Shown in pieces: positions 35,326 through 44,580 of a stretch of DNA of 64,000 bases. A program made the position numbers and the translations under genes. The first letter of the stretch is position 1; each line of letters begins with the position of its first letter. Location of the stretch: assembly GCF_001700965.1 (NCBI RefSeq), contig NZ_CP016756.1, positions 1,364,001 through 1,428,000 on the forward strand, given 5' to 3'. The notes under the pieces are model-generated. The model did not search any database, was not told the origin of the DNA, and saw nothing but the letters and a program-made list of their open reading frames with translations. The DNA comes from Stenotrophomonas nitritireducens (lineage in GTDB: Bacteria; Pseudomonadota; Gammaproteobacteria; Xanthomonadales; Xanthomonadaceae).

Positions 35326-36300
35326 ATGCCCATCCGCCCCAAGCACCCGATTGCCACCGCCCTGCTGATGCTTGCGCTCAGTTGCGGCGCCCAGGCACGC
35401 AGCCCGCACACCGTGCAGCAGCAGATTGCCGGTGTGTATCACCAGCAGATCGGCGAACTGCAGGTCACTGCGCTGTTCGATGGCACGGTGGCATTGGGCC
35501 GGCAGGAACTGGTGGGCGTTGATCCGGGCACCGTCACCCGTCTGCTCGATCACCGCTATGTGCCGGAAGACGCGCAGGGCCTGCAGACCGCGGTAAATGC
35601 CTATCTGGTACAGCGCGGCGAGCACCTGAGCCTGATCGACACCGGCACCGCGCAATGCTTCGGAGCCGGTCTGGGCCAGGTGCTGGGCAATCTGCGCGCC
35701 GCCGGCTATGACCCGGCCGAGGTCGATGACGTACTGCTGACCCATGCCCACCCCGACCATATGTGCGGGCTGCTGGATGCGCAGGGCAAGACCGCATATC
35801 CGAATGCCACGGTGTGGCTGACTAAGGCCGACGCCAACTACTGGCTGGACCCGGCCAGCGAAGCCACCGCCCCGCAGCAGGTGCGCATGGCCTTCGGCAT
35901 GGCACGCAATGCGGTGGCCCCGTATGCTGCCGCCGGCAAGCTGCACAGGTTCACCCCTGCTGAGCGCCTGCCGGTGGGCATCACCGCGGTGGACAGCCAC
36001 GGCCATACCCCCGGCCATGTCTCCTACCTGCTGGACGGCGGCAACGGACAGAAGCTGCTGGTGTGGGGCGACATCGTGCATTTCCACGCCGTCCAGTTCA
36101 CCCGCCCCGACGCCGCCTACGAGGCCGACAGCGACCGCACCGCCGCGATTGCCAGCCGCCGCCGCTTGATGGCGGAAGCCTCCGAGCAGGGCTGGTGGGT
36201 CGCCGGCGCGCACCTGCCCTTCCCGGGTCTGGGGCATGTACGTCGCGAGGATGAGGCGTTTGCGTGGGTGCCGGGCGAGTTTTCGCCGTTGAAGCGCTAA
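35326..36300 (+). CDS. Secreted MBL-fold metallo-hydrolase
   Basis: The 324-residue protein has a signal peptide ending near GAQA and an MBL core with THAHPDH (His140, His142, Asp144, His145), His in DSHGHTPGH and Asp in WGDIVHF. The layout is that of quorum-quenching lactonase or MBL hydrolase families, but the substrate is not clear. It stands alone, followed by the 12-base tandem array. Confidence 0.86.
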   Translation: MPIRPKHPIATALLMLALSCGAQARSPHTVQQQIAGVYHQQIGELQVTALFDGTVALGRQELVGVDPGTVTRLLDHRYVPEDAQGLQTAVNAYLVQRGEHLSLIDTGTAQCFGAGLGQVLGNLRAAGYDPAEVDDVLLTHAHPDHMCGLLDAQGKTAYPNATVWLTKADANYWLDPASEATAPQQVRMAFGMARNAVAPYAAAGKLHRFTPAERLPVGITAVDSHGHTPGHVSYLLDGGNGQKLLVWGDIVHFHAVQFTRPDAAYEADSDRTAAIASRRRLMAEASEQGWWVAGAHLPFPGLGHVRREDEAFAWVPGEFSPLKR

Positions 36301-36308
36301 TCAGGCTG

Positions 36309-36470
36309 CGCTTGGCTGTTGGCTTGGCTGTTGGCTTGGCTGTTGGCTTGGCTGTTGGCTTGACTGTTGGCTTGGCTATTGGCTCGGCTATTGGCTCGGC
36401 TATTGGCTCGGCTATTGGCTCGGCTGTTGGCTTGGCTGTTGGCTTGGCTGTTCGCGTCGGCTGTTGCCTT
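36309..36470. repeat. 12-bp tandem repeat (GGCTTGGCTGTT), about 13 units
   Basis: The unit GGCTTGGCTGTT is repeated with variants (GGCTCGGCTATT for four units in the middle). Variant units occur as a block, which suggests past slippage or block duplication. The frames give repetitive Ala-Val-Gly-Leu or Leu-Leu-Ala-Trp peptides that are unlikely to be expressed. Copy number is likely variable between strains. Confidence 0.9.
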
Positions 36471-36481
36471 GGCAGTTGCCG

Positions 36482-36521
36482 TCCCCTCTCCCGTTTACGG
36501 GAGAGGGGCAGGGGTGAGGGG
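36482..36521. repeat. CCCTCTCCCG inverted repeat with GGGGTGAGGGG tail
   Basis: CCCCTCTCCCG-TTTA-CGGGAGAGGGG is a perfect hairpin followed by CAGGGGTGAGGGG. This pyrimidine/purine-strand element recurs in many high-GC proteobacterial genomes. Confidence 0.75.
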
Positions 36522-36598
36522 AGCTTTGGCTTTGGCTTTTGGATCTGACCCTAGCTCTGGCTCTGGCTTCAGCTCTCACAACAACCAATCCGAAAAAC

Positions 36599-36627
36599 AA
36601 AACGCCGCCCTGATATGGCGGCGTTTT
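36599..36627. terminator. Bidirectional Rho-independent terminator
   Basis: AAAACGCCGCC and GGCGGCGTTTT pair over a CTGATAT loop, with A and T runs at the ends. It separates the plus-strand MBL gene from the minus-strand engB. Confidence 0.88.
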
Positions 36628-36655
36628 CCATGCGCTCAGACCTGTGAGTTGGTCA

Positions 36656-36762
36656 GCTTCGCGGCTTACGCCGCTCCTACAATCCAGGCATCGTCAGCTT
36701 CGCGGCTTACGCCGCTCCTGCAATCCAGGCATCGTCAGCTTCGCGGCTTACGCCGCTCCCAC
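36656..36762. repeat. Three tandem reverse REP elements, about 41-bp period
   Basis: GCTTCGCGGCTTACGCCGCTCCTAC occurs three times, separated by CAATCCAGGCATCGTCA-type spacers, so unit plus spacer has been duplicated twice. The third copy contains the engB stop codon. Confidence 0.9.
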
Positions 36763-37398
36763 AGTGTCCTTGCTTGCCGACTCGTCCGCTGCCGGCGGGT
36801 TCAGGCCCAGCCAGCCGCCGATGATGCCGCGGGCCTCGTCCACGCCCTGGCGGGATTCGCCGGAGAAGGTCTGCACGCTGACCGTGTCACCGAAGCTGGA
36901 ATGCAGCTCCTTGCGCACTTTCTGCAGGGTCTGCATCTGCTGGCCACGGCCCAGCTTGTCGGCCTTGGTCAGCAGGGCATGCGCGGGCAGACCGCGCTGC
37001 ACCGCATAGCCGAGCATCTGCTTGTCGTAATCCTTGAGCGGATGGCGGATGTCCATCACCACCACCAGGCCCTTGAGGGCATTGCGGGTGCGGAAGTACT
37101 GGTCGATGAAGGCCTGCCAATGGGCCTGCAGGTCCAGCGGCACCTTGGCGTAGCCGTAACCGGGCAGATCGACCAGGTGCGCCTCGGGTGTCACCTCGAA
37201 GAACACCAATTGCTGGGTACGGCCGGGGGTCTTGGAGACACGGGCAAGGGCATTCTGGCGGGTCAGCGCATTGAGCGCGCTGGATTTGCCGGCGTTGGAG
37301 CGACCGGCAAATGCCACTTCGGCCCCCAGATCCGGCGGCAACTGCCGGGAATTGTGGGCGGAAAGGTGGTAACGGGCGCGTTCTATGAGCAATGACAT
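36748..37398 (-). CDS. engB: Ribosome-biogenesis GTPase YihA/EngB
   Basis: The 216-residue GTPase shows G1 GRSNAGKS (32-39), G3 DLPGYG, G4 TKAD and the family VKKELH/RKELHSSF segment. It acts in 50S subunit assembly and is usually essential. Its last codons and TAA (36748-36750) lie in a REP element, giving the C-terminus KDTVGAA. The ATG at 37398 (MSLLIERARY) is used; an ATG two codons earlier is possible. Confidence 0.94.
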   Translation of the reverse strand: MSLLIERARYHLSAHNSRQLPPDLGAEVAFAGRSNAGKSSALNALTRQNALARVSKTPGRTQQLVFFEVTPEAHLVDLPGYGYAKVPLDLQAHWQAFIDQYFRTRNALKGLVVVMDIRHPLKDYDKQMLGYAVQRGLPAHALLTKADKLGRGQQMQTLQKVRKELHSSFGDTVSVQTFSGESRQGVDEARGIIGGWLGLNPPAADESASKDTVGAA

Positions 37399-37570
37399 GT
37401 GCATAGGATCGCATGTTGCGGCGCCGCGCGTCGGCTTCCGTGCCCTTCCCGGGAGCCGCGCCGGCCGATTTTGCTGCACTGCTGCGTTGACCGTGCCGCG
37501 AAACGCCGTTGATAATCCGGTCGATGCCGGCGGAAAGCCCCGCTTGGCCCGGTCCACACGGAGCTTCAGC

Positions 37571-38356
37571 ATGCGCCATGCTCGTGTTCTTGCCGTTGCT
37601 GCATTGGTAGTCCCTGTAATCGCCGCCGTCGCCTTTGCCCAGAGCTCGGTCACTCCCGTGCCGGACAATGCGCCTGTACAGACCGCCTCGCTGGAGGTCG
37701 ACTTCAGCAAGACCAAGCCCGGTGATGCCAAGGCCGGCGAGGCCAAGGCGTCTACCTGCGCCGCCTGCCACGGTGCCGACGGCAACTCGGCGGTGGAGAT
37801 CTACCCGCGCCTGGCCGGCCAGAGCGAGCGCTATATCGCCAAGGAAATTGCCCTGATCGCCAACGGCCAGCGCAATGAAGGCGCGGTGGCCGCGATGGTG
37901 CCGTTCGTGCAGGGGCTTACCCCTCAGGACATGCGCGATATCGGTGCCTTCTTCGCCACCCAGAAATCCGGTGCGGGTGTCGCCGATGACGCCGTCGTCA
38001 GCGAAGCTCCCTACGAAGGCATGAAGTTCTTCGAAGTGGGCCAGAAGCTGTACCGCGGTGGCGACAGCAGCCGCAACATTCCGGCCTGCATTGCCTGCCA
38101 CGGCCCGACCGGCGCCGGCAACCCTGGCCCGGCCTACCCGCATATCGGCGGCCAGCATGCCGGCTATGTGGCCCAGCGCCTGCAGCGTTACCAGGCAGGC
38201 CAGACCGGCGAGAGCGATGCAACCCAGTTCAAGATCATGGCGCAGATCAGTCACGCGCTGACCGGCCAGGAAATCCAGGCCCTGGCCAGCTACATCCAGG
38301 GCCTGCATGATCGAGCCAACGACGCAACGGTAGCCACCACCGCCGCGCAACCCTGA
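37571..38356 (+). CDS. Diheme cytochrome c4
   Basis: The 261-residue protein has a signal peptide (to about AFA, residue 23) and two c-type heme motifs: CAACH (Cys63, Cys66, His67) and CIACH (Cys173, Cys176, His177). Two similar cytochrome halves each carry LAGQ- or IGGQH-type segments and axial Met. Cytochrome c4 carries electrons between bc1 and terminal oxidases in the periplasm. A terminator follows, then the dsbA pair. Confidence 0.93.
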   Translation: MRHARVLAVAALVVPVIAAVAFAQSSVTPVPDNAPVQTASLEVDFSKTKPGDAKAGEAKASTCAACHGADGNSAVEIYPRLAGQSERYIAKEIALIANGQRNEGAVAAMVPFVQGLTPQDMRDIGAFFATQKSGAGVADDAVVSEAPYEGMKFFEVGQKLYRGGDSSRNIPACIACHGPTGAGNPGPAYPHIGGQHAGYVAQRLQRYQAGQTGESDATQFKIMAQISHALTGQEIQALASYIQGLHDRANDATVATTAAQP

Positions 38357-38397
38357 CCCCCGCCGGGCGCTCCGGCGACCCGGCAACTGCCCCACGC

Positions 38398-38431
38398 AGA
38401 CACGCCGGCCGAAAGGTCGGCGTCTGTTTTT
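38398..38431 (+). terminator. Terminator after cytochrome c4
   Basis: An imperfect hairpin (AGACACGCCGGCC / GGTCGGCGTCT with a GAAA loop) is followed by a T run. It lies about 40 bases after the cytochrome gene and just before dsbA. Confidence 0.78.
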
Positions 38432-38450
38432 CCAACGGAGACCCGCCACG

Positions 38451-39098
38451 ATGAAGTTGTTTCCCCGACTGTTGCTGATGCTGCTGGCAACAGCCCCGCT
38501 GCTGGCCTGGGCCGCCCCCGCTGCCGCACCCGTTGAAGGCCAGGACTATGAGCTCATCGCCGAGCCCGGCCCGTTCGCGCCGCTGGCCGGCAAGATCGAG
38601 GTGGTGGAGCTGTTTGGTTATACCTGCCCCCATTGCGCCCATTTCGAGCCGCTGCTGGAAGCCTGGGTTGCCAGGCAGCCGGCCGACGTCCGTTTCACCG
38701 CTGTGCCGGCGGCTTTTGGTGGTTACTGGGATTCCTATGCCCGTGCCTTCTATGCGGCCGAACAGGTAGGTGTGCTCAGGCGCAGCCATGCCGACGTGTT
38801 CAAGGCGCTGCACGAACAGCGCAGCCTGCCGGTACAGAACGTGTCGCCGGATGAACTGGCCACCTTCTATTCCCAGTACGGCGTGCAGCCGCAACGCTAT
38901 GTCGAAGCGCTGCGCAGCCCGCAGGTGGATGAGAAAGTGAAGAACGCCCGCGCCTTCGCCGTGCGCGTACGTCCGCCGGGTACGCCGTCGCTGATCATCA
39001 ACGGCAAATACCTGGTCAAGGGCAAGAACTTTGACGACAACCTGCGCATCGCCGAGGCCTTGGTCGCACGCGAGCGCAGCAGCGGCAACCGCCGCTGA
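38451..39098 (+). CDS. dsbA: Periplasmic thiol:disulfide oxidoreductase DsbA
   Basis: The 215-residue protein has a signal peptide (MKLFPRLLLMLLATAPLLAWA) and a DsbA fold with active site CPHC (Cys59-Cys62) in FGYTCPHCAHF and cis-Pro in GTPSLIING. It introduces disulfides into exported proteins and is reoxidised by DsbB, not in this window. CPHC is the E. coli DsbA motif. AACGGAG precedes the ATG. Confidence 0.93.
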   Translation: MKLFPRLLLMLLATAPLLAWAAPAAAPVEGQDYELIAEPGPFAPLAGKIEVVELFGYTCPHCAHFEPLLEAWVARQPADVRFTAVPAAFGGYWDSYARAFYAAEQVGVLRRSHADVFKALHEQRSLPVQNVSPDELATFYSQYGVQPQRYVEALRSPQVDEKVKNARAFAVRVRPPGTPSLIINGKYLVKGKNFDDNLRIAEALVARERSSGNRR

Positions 39099-39104
39099 GC
39101 CCCT

Positions 39105-39131
39105 GGCTGAACCGGGGCTACCGGTTCAGCC
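39105..39131 (+). terminator. Hairpin between the two DsbA genes
   Basis: A perfect 11-bp stem pairs GGCTGAACCGG with CCGGTTCAGCC over a GGCTA loop. No T tract follows, so it may be a partial terminator or message-stabilising hairpin. Confidence 0.6.
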
Positions 39132-39217
39132 GGCAACGCCCATAATGCGTCCCTGCGCGCGCCGGCCGTGGCATGCCTGTCCGGCCCCCAACAAAACCCT
39201 GCTGGAGATCCCTTCCG

Positions 39218-40030
39218 ATGAAAATCCGCTTCGCCCTGGCCCTGACCGCCCTGTTGCCGCTGATGGTTGCCTGCAAAGCCCAGGATGGCACCGCTGATAC
39301 CACCGCCTCGGCAGCCCCGGCCGCTACCGAAGCCGCTCCGGCCGCAACCCCGGCCCCGGCTGCCGACGCAGCAGCAAGCAGCGCACCGGCCGCCGCCGCG
39401 ACCGATGCCACCGTCGCTCCGCCGGTTCCGGCCCAGGCCCGCCTGGTCGGCCCGGACCCGGTTGCAGGCACCGACTATGTCGCCATCGAAGGCGGCCAGC
39501 CGTTCCAGCCGGCCACCGGCAAGGTGGAAGTGGTTGAGATCTTCGGCTACGTCTGCCCGGCCTGCGCCCGCTTCCAGCCGCTGATCAGCTCGTGGAAGGC
39601 CGGCCTGCCTTCGGATGTGAGCTTCGTCTACGTGCCGGCCGCCTTTGGCGGTACCTGGGACAACTACGCGCGCGCCTTCTACGCCGCCGAGACCCTGGGC
39701 GTGCAGGAAAAGACCCACGATGCGCTGTACACCGCCATCCACATCGAGCAGACCCTGAAGGGCGAGCGCGGCAGCGATTCGGTGCAGGACATCGCCAACT
39801 TCTACGGCAAGTACGGCGTCGATCCCAAGACCTTCGCCGACACCATGGGCAGCTTCGGCGTCGCCGCCAAGGTCAACCGTGGCAAGCAGTTTGCCCAGCG
39901 CAGCAAGATCACCGGCACCCCGTCGCTGGTGGTCAACGGCAAGTACCTGGTCAAGGGCAAGGGCTATGAAGACATGCTCCGCATTGCCGACCACCTGATC
40001 GCGCGCGAACGCGCCGCCAACGCCAAGTGA
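39218..40030 (+). CDS. DsbA-type lipoprotein with CPAC active site
   Basis: The 270-residue protein has a lipoprotein signal (LMVAC, Cys19), a 60-residue Ala/Pro-rich linker, then a DsbA domain with CPAC (Cys113-Cys116) in FGYVCPACARF and cis-Pro in GTPSLVVNG. It is a close paralog of the upstream DsbA, including the shared GGxWDxYARAFYAAE segment, but tethered by lipid and with a different active-site dipeptide, which should change its redox potential. The two probably divide the oxidation or isomerisation work. Confidence 0.9.
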   Translation: MKIRFALALTALLPLMVACKAQDGTADTTASAAPAATEAAPAATPAPAADAAASSAPAAAATDATVAPPVPAQARLVGPDPVAGTDYVAIEGGQPFQPATGKVEVVEIFGYVCPACARFQPLISSWKAGLPSDVSFVYVPAAFGGTWDNYARAFYAAETLGVQEKTHDALYTAIHIEQTLKGERGSDSVQDIANFYGKYGVDPKTFADTMGSFGVAAKVNRGKQFAQRSKITGTPSLVVNGKYLVKGKGYEDMLRIADHLIARERAANAK

Positions 40031-40036
40031 GGTATC

Positions 40037-40060
40037 AAGGGCCTCGGCAACGAGGCCCTT
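40037..40060 (+). terminator. Perfect hairpin with GCAA tetraloop
   Basis: AAGGGCCTCG and CGAGGCCCTT pair fully over GCAA, a stable GNRA loop, seven bases after the DsbA lipoprotein stop. No T run follows. Confidence 0.7.
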
Positions 40061-40074
40061 GAGTTCGACCCACC

Positions 40075-40839
40075 GTGAAATCCCCTACCCAGACACTGCG
40101 ATTGCTGACCGCCAACATCCAGGCCGGCTCCAGCACCCGCCGCTACAGCGACTACGTGACCCGTAGCTGGTCGCATGCCCTGCCTGCCGGGCAGAAGCGT
40201 TCCAGCCTGGACGCGATCGCCAAGCTGGCCAGCGGCCGCGACATCGTCGGCCTGCAGGAGGCCGACCCCGGCAGCCTGCGCTCGGGCTTCACCAACCAGA
40301 CCCATTACCTGGCCGAACGCGCCGGTTTCAACTACTGGGCGCACCAGCCCAATCGCCGCATGGGCGGGGTGGCGTCCAGCGCCAATGGCCTGCTGAGCCG
40401 GCTGGAACCGGTGGAAGTACAGGACCACGCCCTGCCCGGCCGCATCGGCGGCCGCGGCCTGCTGGTGGCCCGTTACGGCGATGGCGACGAAGGCCTGACC
40501 GTGGCGGTGGCACATCTGTCGCTGGGCACCGGCTCGCGGCTGTCGCAGCTGGATTTCATTTCCGACGTGCTGGCCGACTACCCCAACGCCGTGCTGATGG
40601 GCGATTTCAACTGCAAGGCCGACCGCCCGGAAATGCGCGTGCTGTACCACAAGACCCGCCTGCAGCCGCCGAGCTGCCTGGTGCCGACTTTCCCCAGCTG
40701 GGGGCCGGACCGCGCCATCGACCACATCCTGATTTCCGACACCATGAAGATGCTCGATACGCGCGCCGTTCCCGCCGCGCATTCGGACCATCTGGCAGTG
40801 GAAATGGAAGTCGAAGTGCCGGCCAACAGCTTGCGCTGA
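40075..40839 (+). CDS. Endonuclease/exonuclease/phosphatase family protein
   Basis: The 254-residue protein starts at GTG and has the EEP fold motifs: TANIQAG with Asn, a metal-binding Glu in GLQEADPG, MGDFNCK (Asp-Phe-Asn) and AIDHILIS with a final SDHLAVE (Asp-His). The family includes DNA repair nucleases and phosphodiesterases; the substrate is not clear from sequence. It lacks a signal peptide. Confidence 0.88.
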   Translation: MKSPTQTLRLLTANIQAGSSTRRYSDYVTRSWSHALPAGQKRSSLDAIAKLASGRDIVGLQEADPGSLRSGFTNQTHYLAERAGFNYWAHQPNRRMGGVASSANGLLSRLEPVEVQDHALPGRIGGRGLLVARYGDGDEGLTVAVAHLSLGTGSRLSQLDFISDVLADYPNAVLMGDFNCKADRPEMRVLYHKTRLQPPSCLVPTFPSWGPDRAIDHILISDTMKMLDTRAVPAAHSDHLAVEMEVEVPANSLR

Positions 40840-40848
40840 GCGCAGGGC

Positions 40849-41724
40849 TCAGCCTGCAGCAATTGCCGGCGCCGGCCGGCGCCGCGCGGTCAGGGTGCTG
40901 CCCACCGACGCCAACACCGTGCAGCCGATTGCCAGCCACTGCAGGCCGCTGAGATGTTCGTGCAGCAACAGCAGCGCCCACAGTGCCGCCACCGCCGGCT
41001 CCATGCTGATCAGGATGCCGAAGGTTTCCTTGGGCAGGCGCTTGAGCGCCATCATCTCCAGCGACATCGGAATGGCGCTGGACACCACCGCCACCACGAA
41101 CCCGGCCAGCAGGATCTTCGGCTCCAGCAGCGCCATGCCTGCGTGCGCCACACCCACCGGCACCACCACCAGCGACGCCGCCAGCAAACCCAATGACACG
41201 CTGTGGCCGGCATGCAGATGGCCCGTGCGCTTACCGTAGATGATGTAAAGCGCCCAGCAGAACGCGGCACCCAGCGCATACATGACCCCAACCGGGTCCA
41301 GTGCCTGCCCGCCATCAAGTGGCAGCAACAGCACCAGCCCGACCAGCGCACAGCCCACCCAGACAAAATCGATTGGCCGCCGCGAGGAGAACATCGCCAC
41401 CGCCAGCGGACCGGTGAACTCGATGGCCACCGCAATCCCGAACGGGATCGTGCGCAGCGCCATGTAGAACAGCAGGTTCATCAGCCCCAGCGTCAAGCCG
41501 TAACGCAGGATAGCCGCGCCATCGGCACGGCTGGTATGCCAGCGCCATGGCCGCCACAGCAGCAACAGGAACAGCGCCGAGAAACCCACGCGCAACGCGC
41601 TGGTGCCCTGCGCGCCAATGATGGGAAACAGGTTTTTGGCGTAGGAGGTACCGATGGACAACGAGGTCACCGAGCCGAGCACCGCCAGCACCGGCAACAG
41701 CGATGCGAATCGGGAATTTTGCAT
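40849..41724 (-). CDS. EamA/DMT-family exporter (RhtA-like)
   Basis: The 291-residue membrane protein has ten predicted helices in two EamA repeats, with the RhtA-like pattern ALRVGFSALFLLLLWRPW, FYMALRTIPFGIAVAIEFTGPLAVA and LKRLPKETFGILISMEPAVAAL. Such proteins export threonine, homoserine or other amino acids. The ATG at 41724 starts the first helix region. Confidence 0.9.
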   Translation of the reverse strand: MQNSRFASLLPVLAVLGSVTSLSIGTSYAKNLFPIIGAQGTSALRVGFSALFLLLLWRPWRWHTSRADGAAILRYGLTLGLMNLLFYMALRTIPFGIAVAIEFTGPLAVAMFSSRRPIDFVWVGCALVGLVLLLPLDGGQALDPVGVMYALGAAFCWALYIIYGKRTGHLHAGHSVSLGLLAASLVVVPVGVAHAGMALLEPKILLAGFVVAVVSSAIPMSLEMMALKRLPKETFGILISMEPAVAALWALLLLHEHLSGLQWLAIGCTVLASVGSTLTARRRPAPAIAAG

Positions 41725-41863
41725 GCCGCTAGTGTATTCGGCCGACCGCGCTAACGCTTGCACCGAAACAGTTTCCGCATCCGATCCGTCGCCGCGACAG
41801 GCAACGGCGACGCTGCAGCATCAGCCACCGCATCGGGTGGCCGATGCCATCGCAGCCCGTGGC

Positions 41864-42274
41864 TTACTGGATGAAGGCGATGCGCTCCATCTTCGCGTTG
41901 TTGGCGGCTGCCAGCACCTTGGCCATCACTTGGTACTGCGCATCGGGTGAGGCATCAATGCGCAGCTCCGGCAGGTTGCCCACATGCAGATCGGCCTGTG
42001 CCTGCAGCCGCGCCTGCAAGTCCGCCATCGCCAGCACTTCGCCATTCCAGTAGAGCTGGTCGGCCGCATCCACCCGCAGTTCGATCGGCGGTGGCGGCTC
42101 GATTCTGGGCAGGACCTTTTCGCTGCGCTGTGGCAGATCCACCGGGATGGGCACGGACACCATCGGTGCGGTAACGATGAAGATGATCAACAAGACCAGC
42201 ATCACATCGACCAGCGGTGTGACGTTGATATCGGCCAAGGGACGTCCGCTGTTGCCTGCTGCACTGAATGCCAT
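41864..42274 (-). CDS. ExbD/TolR-family protein
   Basis: The 136-residue protein has the cytoplasmic [21 protein letters not shown] segment, with the essential membrane Asp in [10 protein letters not shown], and a periplasmic C-terminal domain. ExbD works with ExbB and TonB to power outer-membrane receptors. No tonB or exbB is adjacent, so its partner is encoded elsewhere. Confidence 0.92.
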   Translation of the reverse strand: MAFSAAGNSGRPLADINVTPLVDVMLVLLIIFIVTAPMVSVPIPVDLPQRSEKVLPRIEPPPPIELRVDAADQLYWNGEVLAMADLQARLQAQADLHVGNLPELRIDASPDAQYQVMAKVLAAANNAKMERIAFIQ

Positions 42275-42456
42275 TCCAGTACCCCAGAGTGAGGCGAGCT
42301 GCCTCGGCTCCGAAGCTACGCCTGCCTTCGGCGCTTTCCAGCTGCTGCATGAAGACTCGTTCAGCTTTGGTTGATATGCCCCCAGCGGACGTGCCCGTTC
42401 ATGTGCGGGTTGGGCTGTCGCTCGGCCGTTGACGCCGTGGCCGTTATCCTTCGGCC

Positions 42457-44403
42457 ATGAACAAATTTCTCCTGCTGCCCTTGGCCGCCGTTGCCGCGCT
42501 GCTCAGCGCCAGCGCCCATGCCCAGAACCTGGACGCGCAGCGCACCGCGATGCGCACCGCCATCGACAATGCCGAGCGCGGGCAATTCGATGCCGGTGCT
42601 GCCACGGCACTGCGCAATCACCCCTTGTACGGCTGGCTGGAATTCAGCGCGCTGCGTCGCAACATCGACACCTTGCCCACCGCGCAGGCCCAGGATTTCC
42701 TCAAGCGTTACCAAGGCCAGGCGGTGGCCGAGAGCTTCCGTTCGACCTGGCTGCCCGCCCTCGCCCGCCGCCAGGATTGGCCGACCCTGCTGGCCAACTG
42801 GAAGGCCAGTAGTGATCCGGGCCTGCGTTGCGCCGAACTCAATGCCCGCCAGGCCACCGGCAAGGCCGACGCGCAATGGACCAGTGACGCACAGGCCTTG
42901 TGGCGCAGCGCCGGCAAATCGCTGCCCGATGGTTGCGACCCAGTCTTCGCGGTGCTGGCCAGCCGTGGCGGGCTGCCGCCGGCGCTGCGCTGGGAACGCA
43001 TCGACGCGGCCGCCGATGCCCAGCAGCCCGCAGTGATGCGTGCCGCCGCACGCGGCCTGCCCACGGCCGAGCAGGCGCAGGCCAACGATTACGCCGCCTT
43101 CGTCGACAAGCCCGACGCCCGCGCCCTGAACTGGCCGAAGAACGAGCGCAGCCGCCGCATCGCCGTCGATGGCCTGCAGAAGCTGGCCAAGCCCGATCCA
43201 GGTGCCGCCGAACTGCAGCTTCCGCAGTACGCGCAGGCGCTGGGCTTGAGTGCCGAGCAGCAGGGCCAGGTGCTGTATGAAATTGCCTTGTGGACGGTGG
43301 CGTCCTACCTGCCCGACTCCGCGCGTCGCCTTGCCGCCGTACCCGCCTCGGCCTATGACGAGCGCCTGCACGAATGGCGCACGCGCGAGGCGATGGCGCG
43401 CGGCGACTGGCCGGCGGCATTGGCTGCCATCCGCAACATGCCGGCCAGCCAACGCAACGATTCGCGCTGGCGCTGGTTCGAAGGCCGTCTGCTGGAGAAG
43501 ACCGGCAAGCCTGCCGAGGCGACCGCGCTGTACCGGGCGGCAGCGAGTGAGCCCACCTTCCACGGCTTCCTGGCTGCCGACAAGCTCAAGCAGCCCTACA
43601 CCTTGTGTCCGTGGAATCCGGGCGACAGCGCCAGCGCGAAAGCAAGTGTCGCGCGTGACCCGGCCCTGGTGCGGGCGATCGAACTGTTCAAGATCGAGCG
43701 CCCAAGCTGGGCCGCACGCGAATGGGCCGATGCACTGACCCGCTTCGACGACACCCAGCGCCGCTTGGCGGTGGAAGTTGCCAGCAACAACGGCTGGTTC
43801 GATCGCGCCGTGTTCGCATTGAAGGGCCCGCAGGAAATGCGCCTGTACAACCTGCGTTTCCCCCTGCACCACGACGAAAGCATTCGCCGCGAAGCCGCAC
43901 GCAACGCATTGGACCCGGCCTGGATCGCCGCCGAGATCCGCGCCGAGAGCATTTTCAACCCGAACGCACGGTCGCCGGCCAACGCCATGGGCCTGATGCA
44001 GGTATTGCCGGCCACCGGTGCCAGTGTCGCCAAGAGCATAGGTTTGAGCGGCTATGGCGGCGCCGCCAGCCTGTACGACTCGGACACCAACATCGCCATT
44101 GGTACCGCCTACCTGCGCCAGCTGATGGACAAGTACAACGGCCTGCCCTACGTCACCATCGCCGCCTACAATGCCGGGCCGACGCCGACCGCACGTTGGC
44201 AGAGCCAGCGCCCGGACTACGATCCGGATTTCTGGATCGAGACCATCAGCTACAAGGAGACCCGCGAGTACGTGGCACGGGTGCTGGCCTTCAGCGTGAT
44301 CTACGACTGGCGCCTCAACGGCAACGCCCTGACCCTGAGCGACCGCATGGTCGGCAAGACCCAGGGTGCCCGCAAAGCCTTCAGCTGCCAGCAAGCCCCC
44401 TGA
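42457..44403 (+). CDS. slt: Soluble lytic murein transglycosylase (Slt70 type)
   Basis: The 648-residue protein has a signal peptide, a long helical U-shaped domain (about 25-470) and a C-terminal lysozyme-like domain with RAES (catalytic Glu497), [21 protein letters not shown] and [11 protein letters not shown]. It cleaves peptidoglycan between MurNAc and GlcNAc, forming 1,6-anhydroMurNAc, in the periplasm. Length fits the Slt70 family. Confidence 0.94.
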   Translation: MNKFLLLPLAAVAALLSASAHAQNLDAQRTAMRTAIDNAERGQFDAGAATALRNHPLYGWLEFSALRRNIDTLPTAQAQDFLKRYQGQAVAESFRSTWLPALARRQDWPTLLANWKASSDPGLRCAELNARQATGKADAQWTSDAQALWRSAGKSLPDGCDPVFAVLASRGGLPPALRWERIDAAADAQQPAVMRAAARGLPTAEQAQANDYAAFVDKPDARALNWPKNERSRRIAVDGLQKLAKPDPGAAELQLPQYAQALGLSAEQQGQVLYEIALWTVASYLPDSARRLAAVPASAYDERLHEWRTREAMARGDWPAALAAIRNMPASQRNDSRWRWFEGRLLEKTGKPAEATALYRAAASEPTFHGFLAADKLKQPYTLCPWNPGDSASAKASVARDPALVRAIELFKIERPSWAAREWADALTRFDDTQRRLAVEVASNNGWFDRAVFALKGPQEMRLYNLRFPLHHDESIRREAARNALDPAWIAAEIRAESIFNPNARSPANAMGLMQVLPATGASVAKSIGLSGYGGAASLYDSDTNIAIGTAYLRQLMDKYNGLPYVTIAAYNAGPTPTARWQSQRPDYDPDFWIETISYKETREYVARVLAFSVIYDWRLNGNALTLSDRMVGKTQGARKAFSCQQAP

Positions 44404-44412
44404 AAGCAGCGC

Positions 44413-44555
44413 CGTACTGCTGGGCCATGCTCGGCAGCGGCCTTACCAATGTAGTGCCGAGCTATGCTCGGCTGAGGTCTTACCAATGTCGTGCCGAGCC
44501 ATGCTCGGCAGAGGCTTTACCGATAGAGCCCCTGCCGAGCATGGCTCGGCACTAC
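44413..44555. repeat. SMAG-type GTAG repeats (four copies)
   Basis: Three forward copies, the first and third with altered heads, and one reverse copy ending CACTAC lie between slt and cca. One forward copy has GAGCTATGCTC in place of GAGCCATGCTC. Confidence 0.88.
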
Positions 44556-44580
44556 AGGCATACCGCCTTATCATGGCTGC

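Noticed and set aside
36264..36548. Frames through the 12-base tandem array giving Ala-Val-Gly-Leu or Leu-Leu-Ala-Trp repeats
   Set aside because: Pure low-complexity translation of a DNA repeat, overlapping the end of the MBL gene; not a gene.
42361..44394. Minus-strand 677-codon open frame opposite slt
   Set aside because: Antisense shadow; the plus strand encodes a full Slt70-type protein.
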